From contig JASANH010001177.1 of assembly GCA_030248295.1 (NCBI GenBank), forward strand, positions 1 through 64,000: a DNA stretch of 64,000 nt. The letters run 5' to 3'. The notes under the pieces are model-generated. The model saw only the letters and a list, made by a program, of their open reading frames with translations, was not told the DNA's origin and made no database searches. Every line of letters begins with the position of its first letter. Positions within the stretch are counted from its first letter, which is position 1. Made by a program: the position numbers and the translations under genes. This DNA comes from Mesodorylaimus sp. YZB2_4. Its lineage: Eukaryota; Nematoda; Enoplea; Dorylaimida; Dorylaimidae. Below, piece by piece: positions 46,057 to 61,151 of this stretch.

Positions 46057-48462
46057 TTATTTGGGCTCTTCTGAAGTCGCATGTTGTACTGTGAGGGTTG
46101 TCGCCTCTGGATCTATGAAACTGTCGAATATCCCTCTATGACTATGTCTATGAGCGGGATGCCGGTCGAATGTAGCGTTCACGCTGGGTCTGAGGAAATA
46201 TGCTGCAGCTGCGGCCAAAAGAGTGCATTCCACAATTAATAGTAAACCATTCCAAGCTGCAATAAAGAAGTGTATGCGAGTGGGTATGCACAGACCAGTC
46301 GTGACTTACTATCAGCTTTCGTCTGAGCGGGTAAAAACTGATCGCAAGCGATGACCCCTCGTCTGACCAAAATGTCAAAAATAGCTTTTTGGATGTTGTA
46401 AATGACAATGACCATCTGAGTGAGTCGGAGGAGAACGGAGGTATGGTATGGTTTCAGCGGCTCGGCTGCATTGCGGGCAAATAAGATGACACCATATATG
46501 GCCAGGAGGGTTGATAAGATATTGGTAACGTCCAGGATAACAAAAATAGCAGTCTGAAAGGGGCACATTGCTGATAAACAAAGTCACTGTTGAGTCGGGT
46601 GTGATAAAGCTGTGAGTGACAGCGTACAGCACATGTCTGATTGTGAGTGCACCTACAGTATTTATGATAATGCTCCCTATGTAGTTCTGGTCGGGTGTGC
46701 ATGCTGTTTTAGAGAGAGCGGTAGCGTATTCGTACATAGGTATTATTCGTACGCTCAATGATCGAACATGGCACATAATGGTCTGTGCACAACCTGATAT
46801 ATATGATAGCTAGATATGATGATACAACCTCAAGTCCCAAACAACCCACAGAAGGCCACACCCCCACCCCCCCCCCCCCCCCCAACCCCCCCCCCCCCCC
46901 CCCCCCCCCCCCACACCCCCCCCCCCACCCCCCCCACCCCCCCCCCCCCCCCCCCCCCCTCCCCACCCGCCTCATATATGAAACCAACCGACCACCAGAG
47001 GGAATCATTCAGAAAGATCAGGTGTATGTGGCATAGACAACAGTCTACTTACTCGATCATGCACCAGCTTCAGAGTATCAGCCAGAATGACCTCACTGAT
47101 CAAGAAGGTGAGAGGGCGGATGATACTGGCTTGGTAAACCATCCATTCGATACGACGAATGTTCTGCCTGAAGCACAAAACAGAATTGTAAACTTGGGCA
47201 TGCACTTGGCTCTGCAGTAAGCATATGTAGATGCACCCACTCCATATACGAATAATTTCTGGTTCAGACTGCTCACGATCAGCACATCTGTCTCTTATCG
47301 GGTCAGCGAAATCTAGATCATTCGACTGATAGCTGTTTCATAGCAATGGTAGAATGCTCCTGGCCGGAGTGCCTAGTGACTCTGACAGATTTAACGCCCT
47401 CACGATTAGGTGACCTTAGATAACCTATTGTAGTTTTGCATTCATTTTTCTAAAACATCGAATCAGACTTACACTGAAGCTTTAGCCCGTGGTAGGCAGA
47501 CCAGACAGCAGCAGAGAGGTAGTGTATTCAATCGCATGCGGCTATTTCGAAGAATGTACGCCATCTTAGCACGACCACCAAAATAGTCGACGACCATTTC
47601 TATGACCATGAATAGACAACGGGCGAAGTACCTGCAATGCGGGAGTCACCTTTTCATGGGTATGTGCACCCAAGGCAAGCCGAAGGTGAGCATACACAAT
47701 CACATGCCTGCATCCTACCTCTTTCTGTCTTAGCTTTACTTACAACAAAGTGAACATGCCCACCACTTTCATAGATCTCGGTACAAACAGGCCAATAATT
47801 GCTGCAATTGCTGTCACCTAAAGCCAAACAAACTTTACAGTGCCACAAAAAATCAACATAAAAGAATTTTAGTGATTGTAAACCCCTTATCACTTACTGG
47901 CTGCATTCCAGTCATCCATATAAACTTGCCCGATCGCTGGGACTTTTTAGAAACATACTTGAAGATAAAATAGATCTCGACTGCGTACAGTAAGCTCATG
48001 CCGATTGTCAGGGCCAGTGCAGTCGAGTAGACGATCAGATATGTGGTATCCAGCTCTACAAAAGGTGAACCTTAGTGCCTTGGTATACGCACTTGCCATC
48101 GGGCGGAGAGCTATCAAAAAGAACTGCGAGCGAGCCTAACGACCATAAAAGTAATTGCTGATCAGTAGTGACTGCCTCTAAAGGCCCCCACTGAACTTGC
48201 AGAACGGATAATGGGGCAGAGCAGGCCTACAAAAGCCCTCTCTTCTTATCACTGATAACAAGATGAAAGGCTTATGCCCTTAGCCTCGAGGCATCATGCA
48301 AATCTTCAACATGATTGTACACCATAGCCTTACAATGACAGACCCCGTGACCCAGTCAGATAACCAAGCGTTAGACATCCACTTACGATGGAGCCGTTCC
48401 AGTGCAGACGGCACTGTGACATTGCATCGTCCAACGCTAGTCCAATCGCCAGTAAGGTTCAT
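46057..48462 (-). CDS. Organic solute transporter alpha-type protein (SLC51A/TMEM184 family)
   Basis: Eight minus-strand exons: 48387-48462, 47898-48055, 47744-47817, 47473-47631, 47053-47167, 46657-46686 (30-nt exon, tentative), 46310-46553, 46057-46256; 351 residues, close to OST-alpha. It has an extracellular N-terminus with N-glycosylation sites (NLT, NVT), then about seven hydrophobic segments. Landmarks include AIAAIIGLFVPRS, YFARCLFMVIEM, a Cys cluster (LPLCCCLVCLP) and the late block VIVIYNIQKAIFDIL. Relatives move steroids and bile acids across basolateral membranes with a beta partner; the substrate here is unknown. All phases agree and the total is divisible by three. The intron 46687-47052 contains a long C/G homopolymer tract. 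Confidence 0.85.
46859..46969 (-). repeat. Long poly-C/poly-G tract in an OST-alpha intron
   Basis: About 110 bp on the plus strand consisting of C runs interrupted by single A or T, giving near-continuous G on the sense strand of the minus-strand gene. It should strongly favour quadruplex/i-motif structures; part of the exact length may be an assembly artefact. Confidence 0.85.
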
Positions 48463-49513
48463 AATCGCATTCGTATGCTGAAAGAGTACAGTCCAATATT
48501 AAAATAGTTATGAGAGCACTGCGCCGACTACGAGTGTCCCATTTACAAAGTCAGGTTTAGGTTTCGCGAACTAGGACGCCCCACACGTCTCCGACACTCC
48601 CCGCCTGGACTGGTCCAAGGCGACGCTGCCACGAGAATCTGCAGAATGCTATTGGAACATGGCATAAGCCATTGTCGACATAGCACCAAGCTTTGATGAC
48701 AAGTTTTGATAAGAGCTTATTGCGGGCGTATCGAAAAATAAACACTTTTGTCATGCTCATATGCCAGGGCGAGGAGGAGAAAAGGATATGAGCATGGTAC
48801 ACCCACCCACAAACCACCCATGCGTGCACTAAGGTTTATTGTGACTATGCTTTTTCAGAGTAACCAGGGGGTTCCAGCAAGTAAAGCTCGCAGTCAGAGG
48901 TTCAGAGACTACTGTAAGGCTAAGATAGTCTCGAACAAGGATCCAGAGATACGAAGAGGGCCTCAAACTAGCTTACAATCAGAAGACATACCCTCCAGTG
49001 GGCATACGCGTTTGGTGATGAGCATGAACCTGATACAGTACTTACCTCAATATACAGTACAGTACTCGGCAGCACAGACCCCGACTCACTTCCACAGCTT
49101 ACGATCACACTCAACCCGATGCGACGTCGACGGAAGTGAAGAACTTGTAGCATACAACTGCGAGGAGGCTTCGACGACGATAGGAGCTAGTGCCTATAAA
49201 AGTTATATGTTTCTATTGCACAGCCGACTGAGCCCCGCAAGAAATTTGAATCTCGCGCGCCTGCGGTTGCTTCTTATGACATATAAGGCGGGCAACAGGA
49301 CCTGTTGCACTTTGGCATCGCTTCCCCGCTCGCTGCGCTGCAGCCGCTACGATTCTTTCTTACGTTATTATAGTTTGTAATCGTGCTGGCATCTAAACTT
49401 ACGGTACCTCACACGGATTGCTGTTGGCTTGACTGCAAATTTTTGGGCAAAGATCGTCTAAGGGTTTACTGCCACGAAATTGCTGTTTAGAGCAGACTAT
49501 TCTGGGAAACAGG
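48463..49513. other. Shared upstream region of the divergent OST-alpha and MCM5 genes
   Basis: About 1 kb without supported exons. A fragment at 49003-49030 (gcatacgcgtttggtgatg...atgaacctga) matches the tail of the SINE family. A 210-residue plus-strand frame (48748-49380) is not supported by any domain. Confidence 0.5.
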
Positions 49514-54363
<4,850 letters not shown>

Positions 54364-54611
54364 AGATTGTCGATTTTCGGAGTGGCATTGATGGATTTGT
54401 GACACTGCTTACCCTATGTGCGTTTTTCACCTTTTTCGTAATCTTATGAGTGTTTGATCCGCCCATTTTCATGACTGCATCACGTTTTCATACTCGCTCT
54501 CGTCGTGGCGGCGTTTTCTTGATATTTCCGTTTTCAAGTAACAGCACGACATGTGTATTGGAACTCTGATGGGGCAAGGTAAATGACATCCGGCAGGGGA
54601 ATAACGGCTGT

Positions 54612-56705
54612 TCAGTCTTCAACGACTGCCAGACCCGCCATGATGAAAATGCTACCAATCAGAGCAAGCATGCTTGCGACAGATATGGCCATAAAAATCA
54701 TATGAACAGAAAATTGCGTAGTGCTCACACTCCTGAAAGCATTTTCTCGAGATGGCGTCCGTTTCCGATCAGAAGAATTCATGAGGAAAATTGATTTTTG
54801 TGTTTTCAGTTGCGGATAATCGCTTGTGGTGGAGGGGGCGGGGGGATCACGGGTTCTTGGGATACAGAGTCGGAAACTGGATTTGATGGTTAAATAATAG
54901 CGCTTGAGTTTTTCGCAGTTGCTCGGCTCGCATAACCAAACTGCTATCAAAGTAGCGATGGCAATTTGGGCCATCATGGCCAGAAAGAGCCAACCTGAAA
55001 CAGGAGTGGGTTAGGCTCGAACGATTGTGCACGCGTCCAACTTACTCAGCAGAGGAACAGTGGAGGAGCCCTTGGGTACTTGGCTGGACACTTGTAACAG
55101 TTGAATGGAGAATGTGAGCAGGGCGGTCATGCCCAGACTCAGCTTGTCGTAGGTGCACTCGGGGGTGTCGACCGGTACGAAGAGACCGATCGAGGCGAAC
55201 AGACTAATGACGATCATGGGCAGGATGAGGCTGACCACGTAGTACATGGGACGACGTTGGAGGTAGTAGGTGGCTGTGATCCTCGAGAAGGGGATGGCGG
55301 CCGTCACCCAGTACATGTCGGTTACGTTCAACTTGCTCTTGATCAAAGTCCATTCCTCGTTTTGTCGATAATAATCCACGTTGACACTGTCCATCCTCAG
55401 CGTGAAGCGTAGACGACTCACGTCCAGAACTGGTTCGAAGATCATGTAGCAGGCTTGGATGTCGAACGGGAACAAGAACATGTTGATCGGACAAGAAAAT
55501 TTGAAGATGGCATTGTAGCCGAACATCATGAAGGCATGGGACGGGTCCTGCTTGGTGTTTATTGTCATCGATACTATGGTTGGATTGTCCGTTTGTGCTC
55601 TGTCCAATTCCACACTACAAAAGGGGGGCCAGGCTAAGAAGACTTGACTGCTGGCTCGAAACCAAGTCCAGACGAAGCCCATTGTCTCTAATCGTATTTG
55701 TCCATGCATACATGACTTTGAGTGTGTAGGCCATTCGCTAAGACCACTTTCACAAAAACAAAGACAAGGACGGAAGAATGGCCCTTTTCAGGCATTCAGA
55801 CGTCAGATATTGGCCCAAACGAATTTCAGACAGAAGACTGTCCTAGTACTGACTTCATTCGGGCGTACAGGGTTCATTGCCTGAATTCGTACTAACCTGT
55901 TTGTTAGGAAAGTTTGAGGTCGCCACACGTCCTCGTATGGGGTGGCAAGGTTGGTGATATTGCTGTAGTCAGCTGGGTTCCAAAATAGCTGTGCATCCTT
56001 CCAGTCCTGCTGGATCCAGGCTGACATTCTCACAGTTTGAGTGCTTTCATCCTGCAAGGGGAATTTCATATCAGGAGTATATCACAGTGTGTCTGTAAAC
56101 ATGCCATTTTGGCAGTGAGCAGGCCCAGTTCACTTAGCAATCGCCTACTGTCAGCGGGCCTACAGTCTCCCCGCATATCCTTGAGCTTTCAGGAAGCACA
56201 CACTGTACACAGATTGCCTACCAATGTCAGCAGCTGATGAAGCTCCAGATAAAAGCTGACATTGACCGCCTGGAGCACAGTCGGATCGCATCTTGGGTTG
56301 TATCGAGCTGGATTTAGCAAATAATTGAACAAGCGGAATTGATCTTGAAGCACTTGCAGCTCCTTGTCATCGTCGTCTTCTAAAAGCCAAGAACCGCCCT
56401 TTGATTGCACGCTTACTATTCGGTTTGATGCCTTTTATGAGGAAGCTAAATAAGGTCTATCACCCAAACCCTGAAAAGACAGTCTGAAAGTTCTTAATGA
56501 GAGTGTCCCTCCGATCCCAAAGCTTACTCTTACTGCGCTTATTGTCTTACTCTTACTGTGCTGCCTTATATGGCTCTCCCCTAAGCAAGGTGACACAAAA
56601 TTCGGCGCAAGACGTCTTGTGTCAAATTTGGTCTCAGAGCCGAAAATATGATCCACAGCTTACCTGCACTGACCACGAGAATAATATCAGTCAGAAGCCG
56701 AATCA
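54612..56705 (-). CDS. Cys-loop ligand-gated ion channel subunit A
   Basis: Minus-strand exons 56222-56379, 55897-56051, 55046-55614 and 54612-54994 are secure; a tentative 42-nt exon (56664-56705) supplies a signal peptide (IRLLTDIILVVSA). The Cys-loop is CPINMFLFPFDIQAC with 13 residues between the cysteines. M1-M3 follow (LPMIVISLFASIGLF; M2 starting YDKLSLGMTALLTFSIQLL; WLFLAMMAQIAIATLIAV) and M4 ends the protein. The membrane-proximal M2 end has DK rather than the Pro-Ala-Arg of anion channels, so cation conductance is likelier; the ligand is unknown and no vicinal Cys pair is seen in loop C. The start codon may be split (A|TG) with an unidentified first exon. Closely related to subunit B at 61152-63407. 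Confidence 0.85.
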
Positions 56706-57556
56706 CTGAAAGCAGTCACCACAGATTAAATTTTTTTAGAGACCCGCTAATCGTAACCTACTTAAGAGCCATCCAGAAACTTTGATCAAGCTTTTCGTCA
56801 TGACTGCAAGGGATACAATGTTAGCCTGTTGTCCTTTACTCCAACTGTCTACTAGGCCTCATTTCCCAGCTTCCTTGGCTTCCATAAATTAATCAGGCCC
56901 TTGCATCGATCTGGTCGCAGTTCTATAGTGCCTTGCCAGGATTGCCTAAAAGTTTCAATTTTTTCTTGTAGTTGACGTAAATGGGCAGTTATGACCATTC
57001 TCAGTCTTCAATCGGACAAATGCGACTGACAGTGAGCGGAATAAACGATTCCGCCAGCCCGTCAAAGAGACGGATTGGCTACTGGCGATGATCTGAGGCG
57101 TACCTATGGATGCATTGCTTATCGCATGGCTAGTCAGAATCTTGGCAACGTTTTCCCAACATGGAACAGTTGCTAGTTACACAGAATAAATTAACATACA
57201 CAACGTGATCGGTACGTGATCCTGGGTGTTGGATGACTCCAATAGAGCAGGCAATCAGCGACGGTCTCTACAGTTGCTTTGCAAATACAGTGTGACGGTG
57301 ATAAAGAGGTGACGCTTGAAAAAATGGGCGTACTTCCTGCAGGATATCAGTCGTCACCTTGTGCATGCAGAAAAAACATTCCGAATGGATCTCTGGCCAG
57401 TTTCGAGCAGTCATCTGCTACAGTACAGGGCAGTGCATCGATCGCAGCGGGACCAAAGTAAGTCGCACCATCTACTGCACTTTGGGCCTCCATCCTAGTC
57501 CACAGGCGAATTAGGTACTGGGCGAATCACTGGATCACAAACATCACACAGCATCT
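56706..57556. other. Spacer upstream of channel A and downstream of the SH2 kinase
   Basis: It should contain the missing first exon of channel A and the 3' UTR of the kinase. No further exon is supported. Confidence 0.45.
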
Positions 57557-59104
57557 TCACGGCAGGTTCAGCCCAGTGTGGTAGTTCTTGAGCACGACGA
57601 CCAGCTCGCTCATGGTGGGTCGATCTTGCGCTTTCCTCAGGCATCGTACGGCCAGGTCTCCAATCTCCTTCGGCATCCCAGTCGGCAACGGCAGCCGGAC
57701 ACCGCTCTTCAACTGTTCAAGCATTTCCTTCAACTTCGTGCCTTTCTGCAGGTAGTGCACTTCGTACGGATTCTTGCCTTTGTTGTAGACCTATAAGACC
57801 GACAGAAGATTAGGCCTATGAAACGACTGAGCGTGAATTGTCTCACCTCATGCATCAGGATGCCGAAGCTCCAGACGTCCGACGCTGATGTCCATTCGCG
57901 CGCTTCCAAAGCGTCAGGTGCGGTGCTGTAGACGGGCAGACGGCGTTTGGTGGCCAGTTCGTAGTGGTCAGGGGCCAGGCGGGACAGTCCGAAGTCGCCA
58001 ATCTTGACCGTGAATTTCTTGTCCCCTTTCACAACCAAGCAGTTCCGGCTCGCGATGTCTCTGCAAATAGGAAACCCGAATCAGCACTTTCGGCGAGACC
58101 GAGAGGCACTCACCTGTGGATTATGTCGTGCTTGTGCAGATACTCGATTCCTTTGGCCGAGTCCACCAACGACCGAACCCGTCCCCGATCTTCCAGCAAG
58201 CTCTTCTCCAGCAGCTTGTCCAAGGACCCGACTGAAAAGAAAACAGCGTCCGGCCCGCCAACACGACAGAAGAGCCGACTTACAGTTGCAGTACTCCAAG
58301 ACGATGAGCAGTCGGGGGACCTCGTTCGGATGCTGCGCCCACAGGCTGAGTCCCTTCAGTCGGACGACGTTTTCGTGATCCAGCAGCGTCATCAACTTGG
58401 CCTCGGCCATGCACTCGGCTTTGTCTTTATCGCTGGCGGCACCGCTCAGGATCTTGACGGCGACGATCTCGTGTTCTGGCAGCAACTCAGCCTTCCACAC
58501 TTCACCGAAGTTGCCCTGAAAGAAAGGCAGTGCCAAAACGGGACAGCCATGTTACTGAACTGCTTACCCTGCCGAGCTGATCTTTGAAGTTCACCCGCGA
58601 TCCATCGATCATCCTGAACGTGTTGTAGATCGGAGTCAGGAGCCTTGCGCCTGTACGCAGCGACAGCATTTCGCCCGTTTCGTAGTAGTGATTGATGAGC
58701 GCTTCCAACGTCGGGAACACTTTTTTCTCGATGTGGTAGATCTAACGATAAGAGGGGATCTCTATGATGCGGCGTGCCTAATCCTAAGTAGGTAGCTCAC
58801 ACAAACGGTTTTCACTCGCCTACCTTTTCAGTCATGCTGAACTTGAAGTGGTGGATCTTGTTCTTTTCGTCGCCGCCAACGCTGAGCACACGACCGCCGA
58901 CACCTCGACGCAACAGGAAGTCGCCTGGCTTTTTGAGCAGCTGCGAAAGGAATTCGCGGTGCAAGTTCTGCTGATAAAACAGCTTGGGGAAGTCGAGTTT
59001 TCCCTTCTAAAAGAAGCGAAAAACCCGTCGCATGGTCAATCTAGAAAAACATCATGACTTACCCGTCCGCTACTCGTACCACTGCTCCTGCTTTTCTTCG
59101 ACAT
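57557..59104 (-). CDS. SH2-domain non-receptor tyrosine kinase (Fer-like nematode type)
   Basis: Seven minus-strand exons (59063-59104, 58824-59006, 58568-58741, 58284-58515, 58114-58231, 57847-58060, 57557-57790) give 398 residues, the compact size of the nematode Fer-like group. It has one SH2 domain (about 18-115) with the phosphotyrosine-binding Arg in GDFLLRRG, then a kinase domain: glycine loop GRGNFGEV, Lys154 in VAVK, HRDIASRN (249-256), DFG (272-274). After the activation loop the usual PVRWxAPE is PVYSTAPD, so substrate or regulatory contacts may differ. There is no F-BAR or SH3 domain. It is divergent from, and 262 bp away from, a CK1-type kinase gene. Many relatives act in spermatogenesis; that role is not shown here. 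Confidence 0.92.
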
Positions 59105-59366
59105 CTTTTAATCTCTGCGGGCACGAACCGACTGCCTCGCACCCGGAACGACGATGACAGTGACGGCGAACCAACGTGGCAGTGGAAGATCGTGGCCGCT
59201 TCTGATTGGTCTCCCTGAAGTGATCGATTTGAATACGCCCCTTCCTTTACACTTCCAACCAGCCTTGCTTCAGCTTGCTGTAGTGGACAAAGTGCTGGCG
59301 CTGGTCGACGGGTCGGTTCGTTATCATCTTCGCTGAGGTCGTGGGAACCACGAATAGACAAGGACC
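59105..59366. promoter_or_regulatory. Bidirectional promoter between two kinase genes
   Basis: The 262-bp gap separates the ATG of the minus-strand SH2 kinase from the ATG of the plus-strand CK1 kinase. Both 5' leaders and any promoters must fit here. No TATA box is evident. Confidence 0.55.
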
Positions 59367-60538
59367 ATGCACGCACCTCGCCCGAAAGAAGTCAGGGATC
59401 CGAGTCGGCAGATCAAACTGGGTGAAATCGTCGGCGGCCGATGGGAAATTGTTCGAGTGCTGGGCGAGGGCGGGTTCGGAGCCGTCTACGAAGTCCGAGA
59501 CGTGAAATCCACTGGGAAGGGGGAGGTCGGAAGGACATATGCGATGAAGGTAAGGGTATGGCCGGGATGGCAGTCGGGGAAGAGGTCTGACTGGCTTTGC
59601 AGGTTGAAGCGACGCAGGCGCCAAAACACGACCAAGTCCTGAAGATGGACGTGAATATTCTGCGCCGAATGACGGGCAAAAATTCAAAGCATTTTGTCTC
59701 GTTGGTCAGCGTTGGAAAGAACGATCGGGTACACTTCATGGTGACAAGCCTGGTCGGCCCGAGTATCCACGAGTTGAAGAAAGAACGACGCGGAGGCAAA
59801 TTCACACCTCGGACAGTTGCGCACATCGCCTTCAACTCGCTCGAGGCGTTGAGAGAAATGCACGACATCGGGTGAGCACGGTCCCACTGTCGACCTGTAG
59901 CTCGCAGTTCAGTCTCCTGGTTTCAGGTACTTGCATCGCGATATCAAACCGGCGAACTTGGCCATCGGGCGACCTCCGAACTCGCGAGAACTGTTCTTGC
60001 TCGACTTTGGTCTCTGTCGTCAATACAGGCACGAGGACGGACGGTTGAGGCGACCACGCGACCGAGCAGGCTTCCGGGGAACGATGCGGTACGCTCCATT
60101 GGCTTGCCACAGAAGTGTGGAGTCGTCGCGGGCCGATGATCTGTGGAACTGGCTGTACGTCATGATCGAGTTGACCGTTGGCCGGCTGCCTTGGGACTCC
60201 GAGATCGCTAGGGTGAGCGTGCCCCCTTCGTGGGTGGACGTGTGCAACCAAATGACTTGTTTCAGTCGCGCGATTTCCCACTGAAAGAAGCAATAAAACG
60301 AGTCGGCGCCGTGAAGGACATCATGAACAGGACACCCACGGACTTGATGGACCGATGCCCGATCGAATTCATGACATTGCACGAGCACATCTCCTCGCTC
60401 GATTACATTAGCAGCCCCGACTACGAGCTGTTGCTGATGGCCTTGAGGAAGATGGAAGAACGACGGCGACAGCCGGACAAGGATGGCGAATTGCTCGATT
60501 GGGAAGGGCACACTCGGAAATCTCGCCATGGGTCGTGA
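59367..60538 (+). CDS. Casein kinase 1 / tau-tubulin-kinase-like protein kinase
   Basis: Four exons (59367-59549, 59603-59871, 59927-60212, 60266-60538) give 336 residues. The catalytic features are intact: glycine loop GEGGFGAVY, YAMK (Lys61), HRDIKPAN (about 154-161), DFG (177-179), and RFRGTMRYAPL-type activation segment with GFRGTMRYA typical of CK1/TTBK kinases. DLWNWLYVMIELTVGRLPW matches the CK1-family subdomain IX. Nematodes have a large TTBK-like subfamily, many expressed in sperm; the function of this member is not known. The short C-terminal tail is basic. Confidence 0.92.
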
Positions 60539-61151
60539 TGTTTGTGATCGGAATGATGTTTGGATGAGTGCTGTCTGTGGTGAGATTGGTCATCAATGTT
60601 TGTTATCTATGTCTTGCCTATTACTGCAAATAAGCATGGTTGGATCGTCTCCCTAATCATATTCAGTTTTGCGGCTTGGCGAATCGTAGCTTACTGCAGA
60701 TTCACTGGTCTAATAATCAGCTGTTAGCTGCTAAATTCGGAAGGTTTCAGATTCCTCATTCTGGCCGTGTCCCTCAAGGCAGAAGGCGGTAAGTCTGGCT
60801 GTGCCAGTTGCCTCCTCTCTTTCTGCCGCTTTTGCTAATTTGGAGCCCACGATCACTGGAATTCGAGCATTGTCAGCTACCGACTATGGTACGGAATTCG
60901 ATGGCCGATGCAGGAAACGTCTTTTATCTATTTGCAGACATTCTACATAGCGTACAGGACGTTACCCAGCAAACGGTGCGTGGATTCAGGAAGTCGTGTC
61001 TGGCGAAGTGGGTATGCACGCTCACTGCGTAGTTAGACTTGTCTCTATGATCTTACTTGGGTGGAATGTGTCAATTATTTCACTAGTTCAGCAAGTGAGA
61101 ATCATTAATCATTTTAAAACTACTACTACTTTAAAAGCATCGACAACGTTC
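60539..61151. other. Spacer between the CK1 kinase and channel B genes
   Basis: Convergent 3' ends on both sides; no exon is supported. Confidence 0.5.

Noticed and set aside
46785..47220. Proline-rich plus-strand frames over the poly-C tract
   Set aside because: Produced by translating the homopolymer; opposite to the transporter gene.
48748..49380. 210-residue plus-strand frame between OST-alpha and MCM5
   Set aside because: No recognised motif, includes a SINE-tail fragment, and lies in the promoter interval of two genes.
55101..55412. Plus-strand frames opposite channel A
   Set aside because: Antisense of the transmembrane exon; no independent support.
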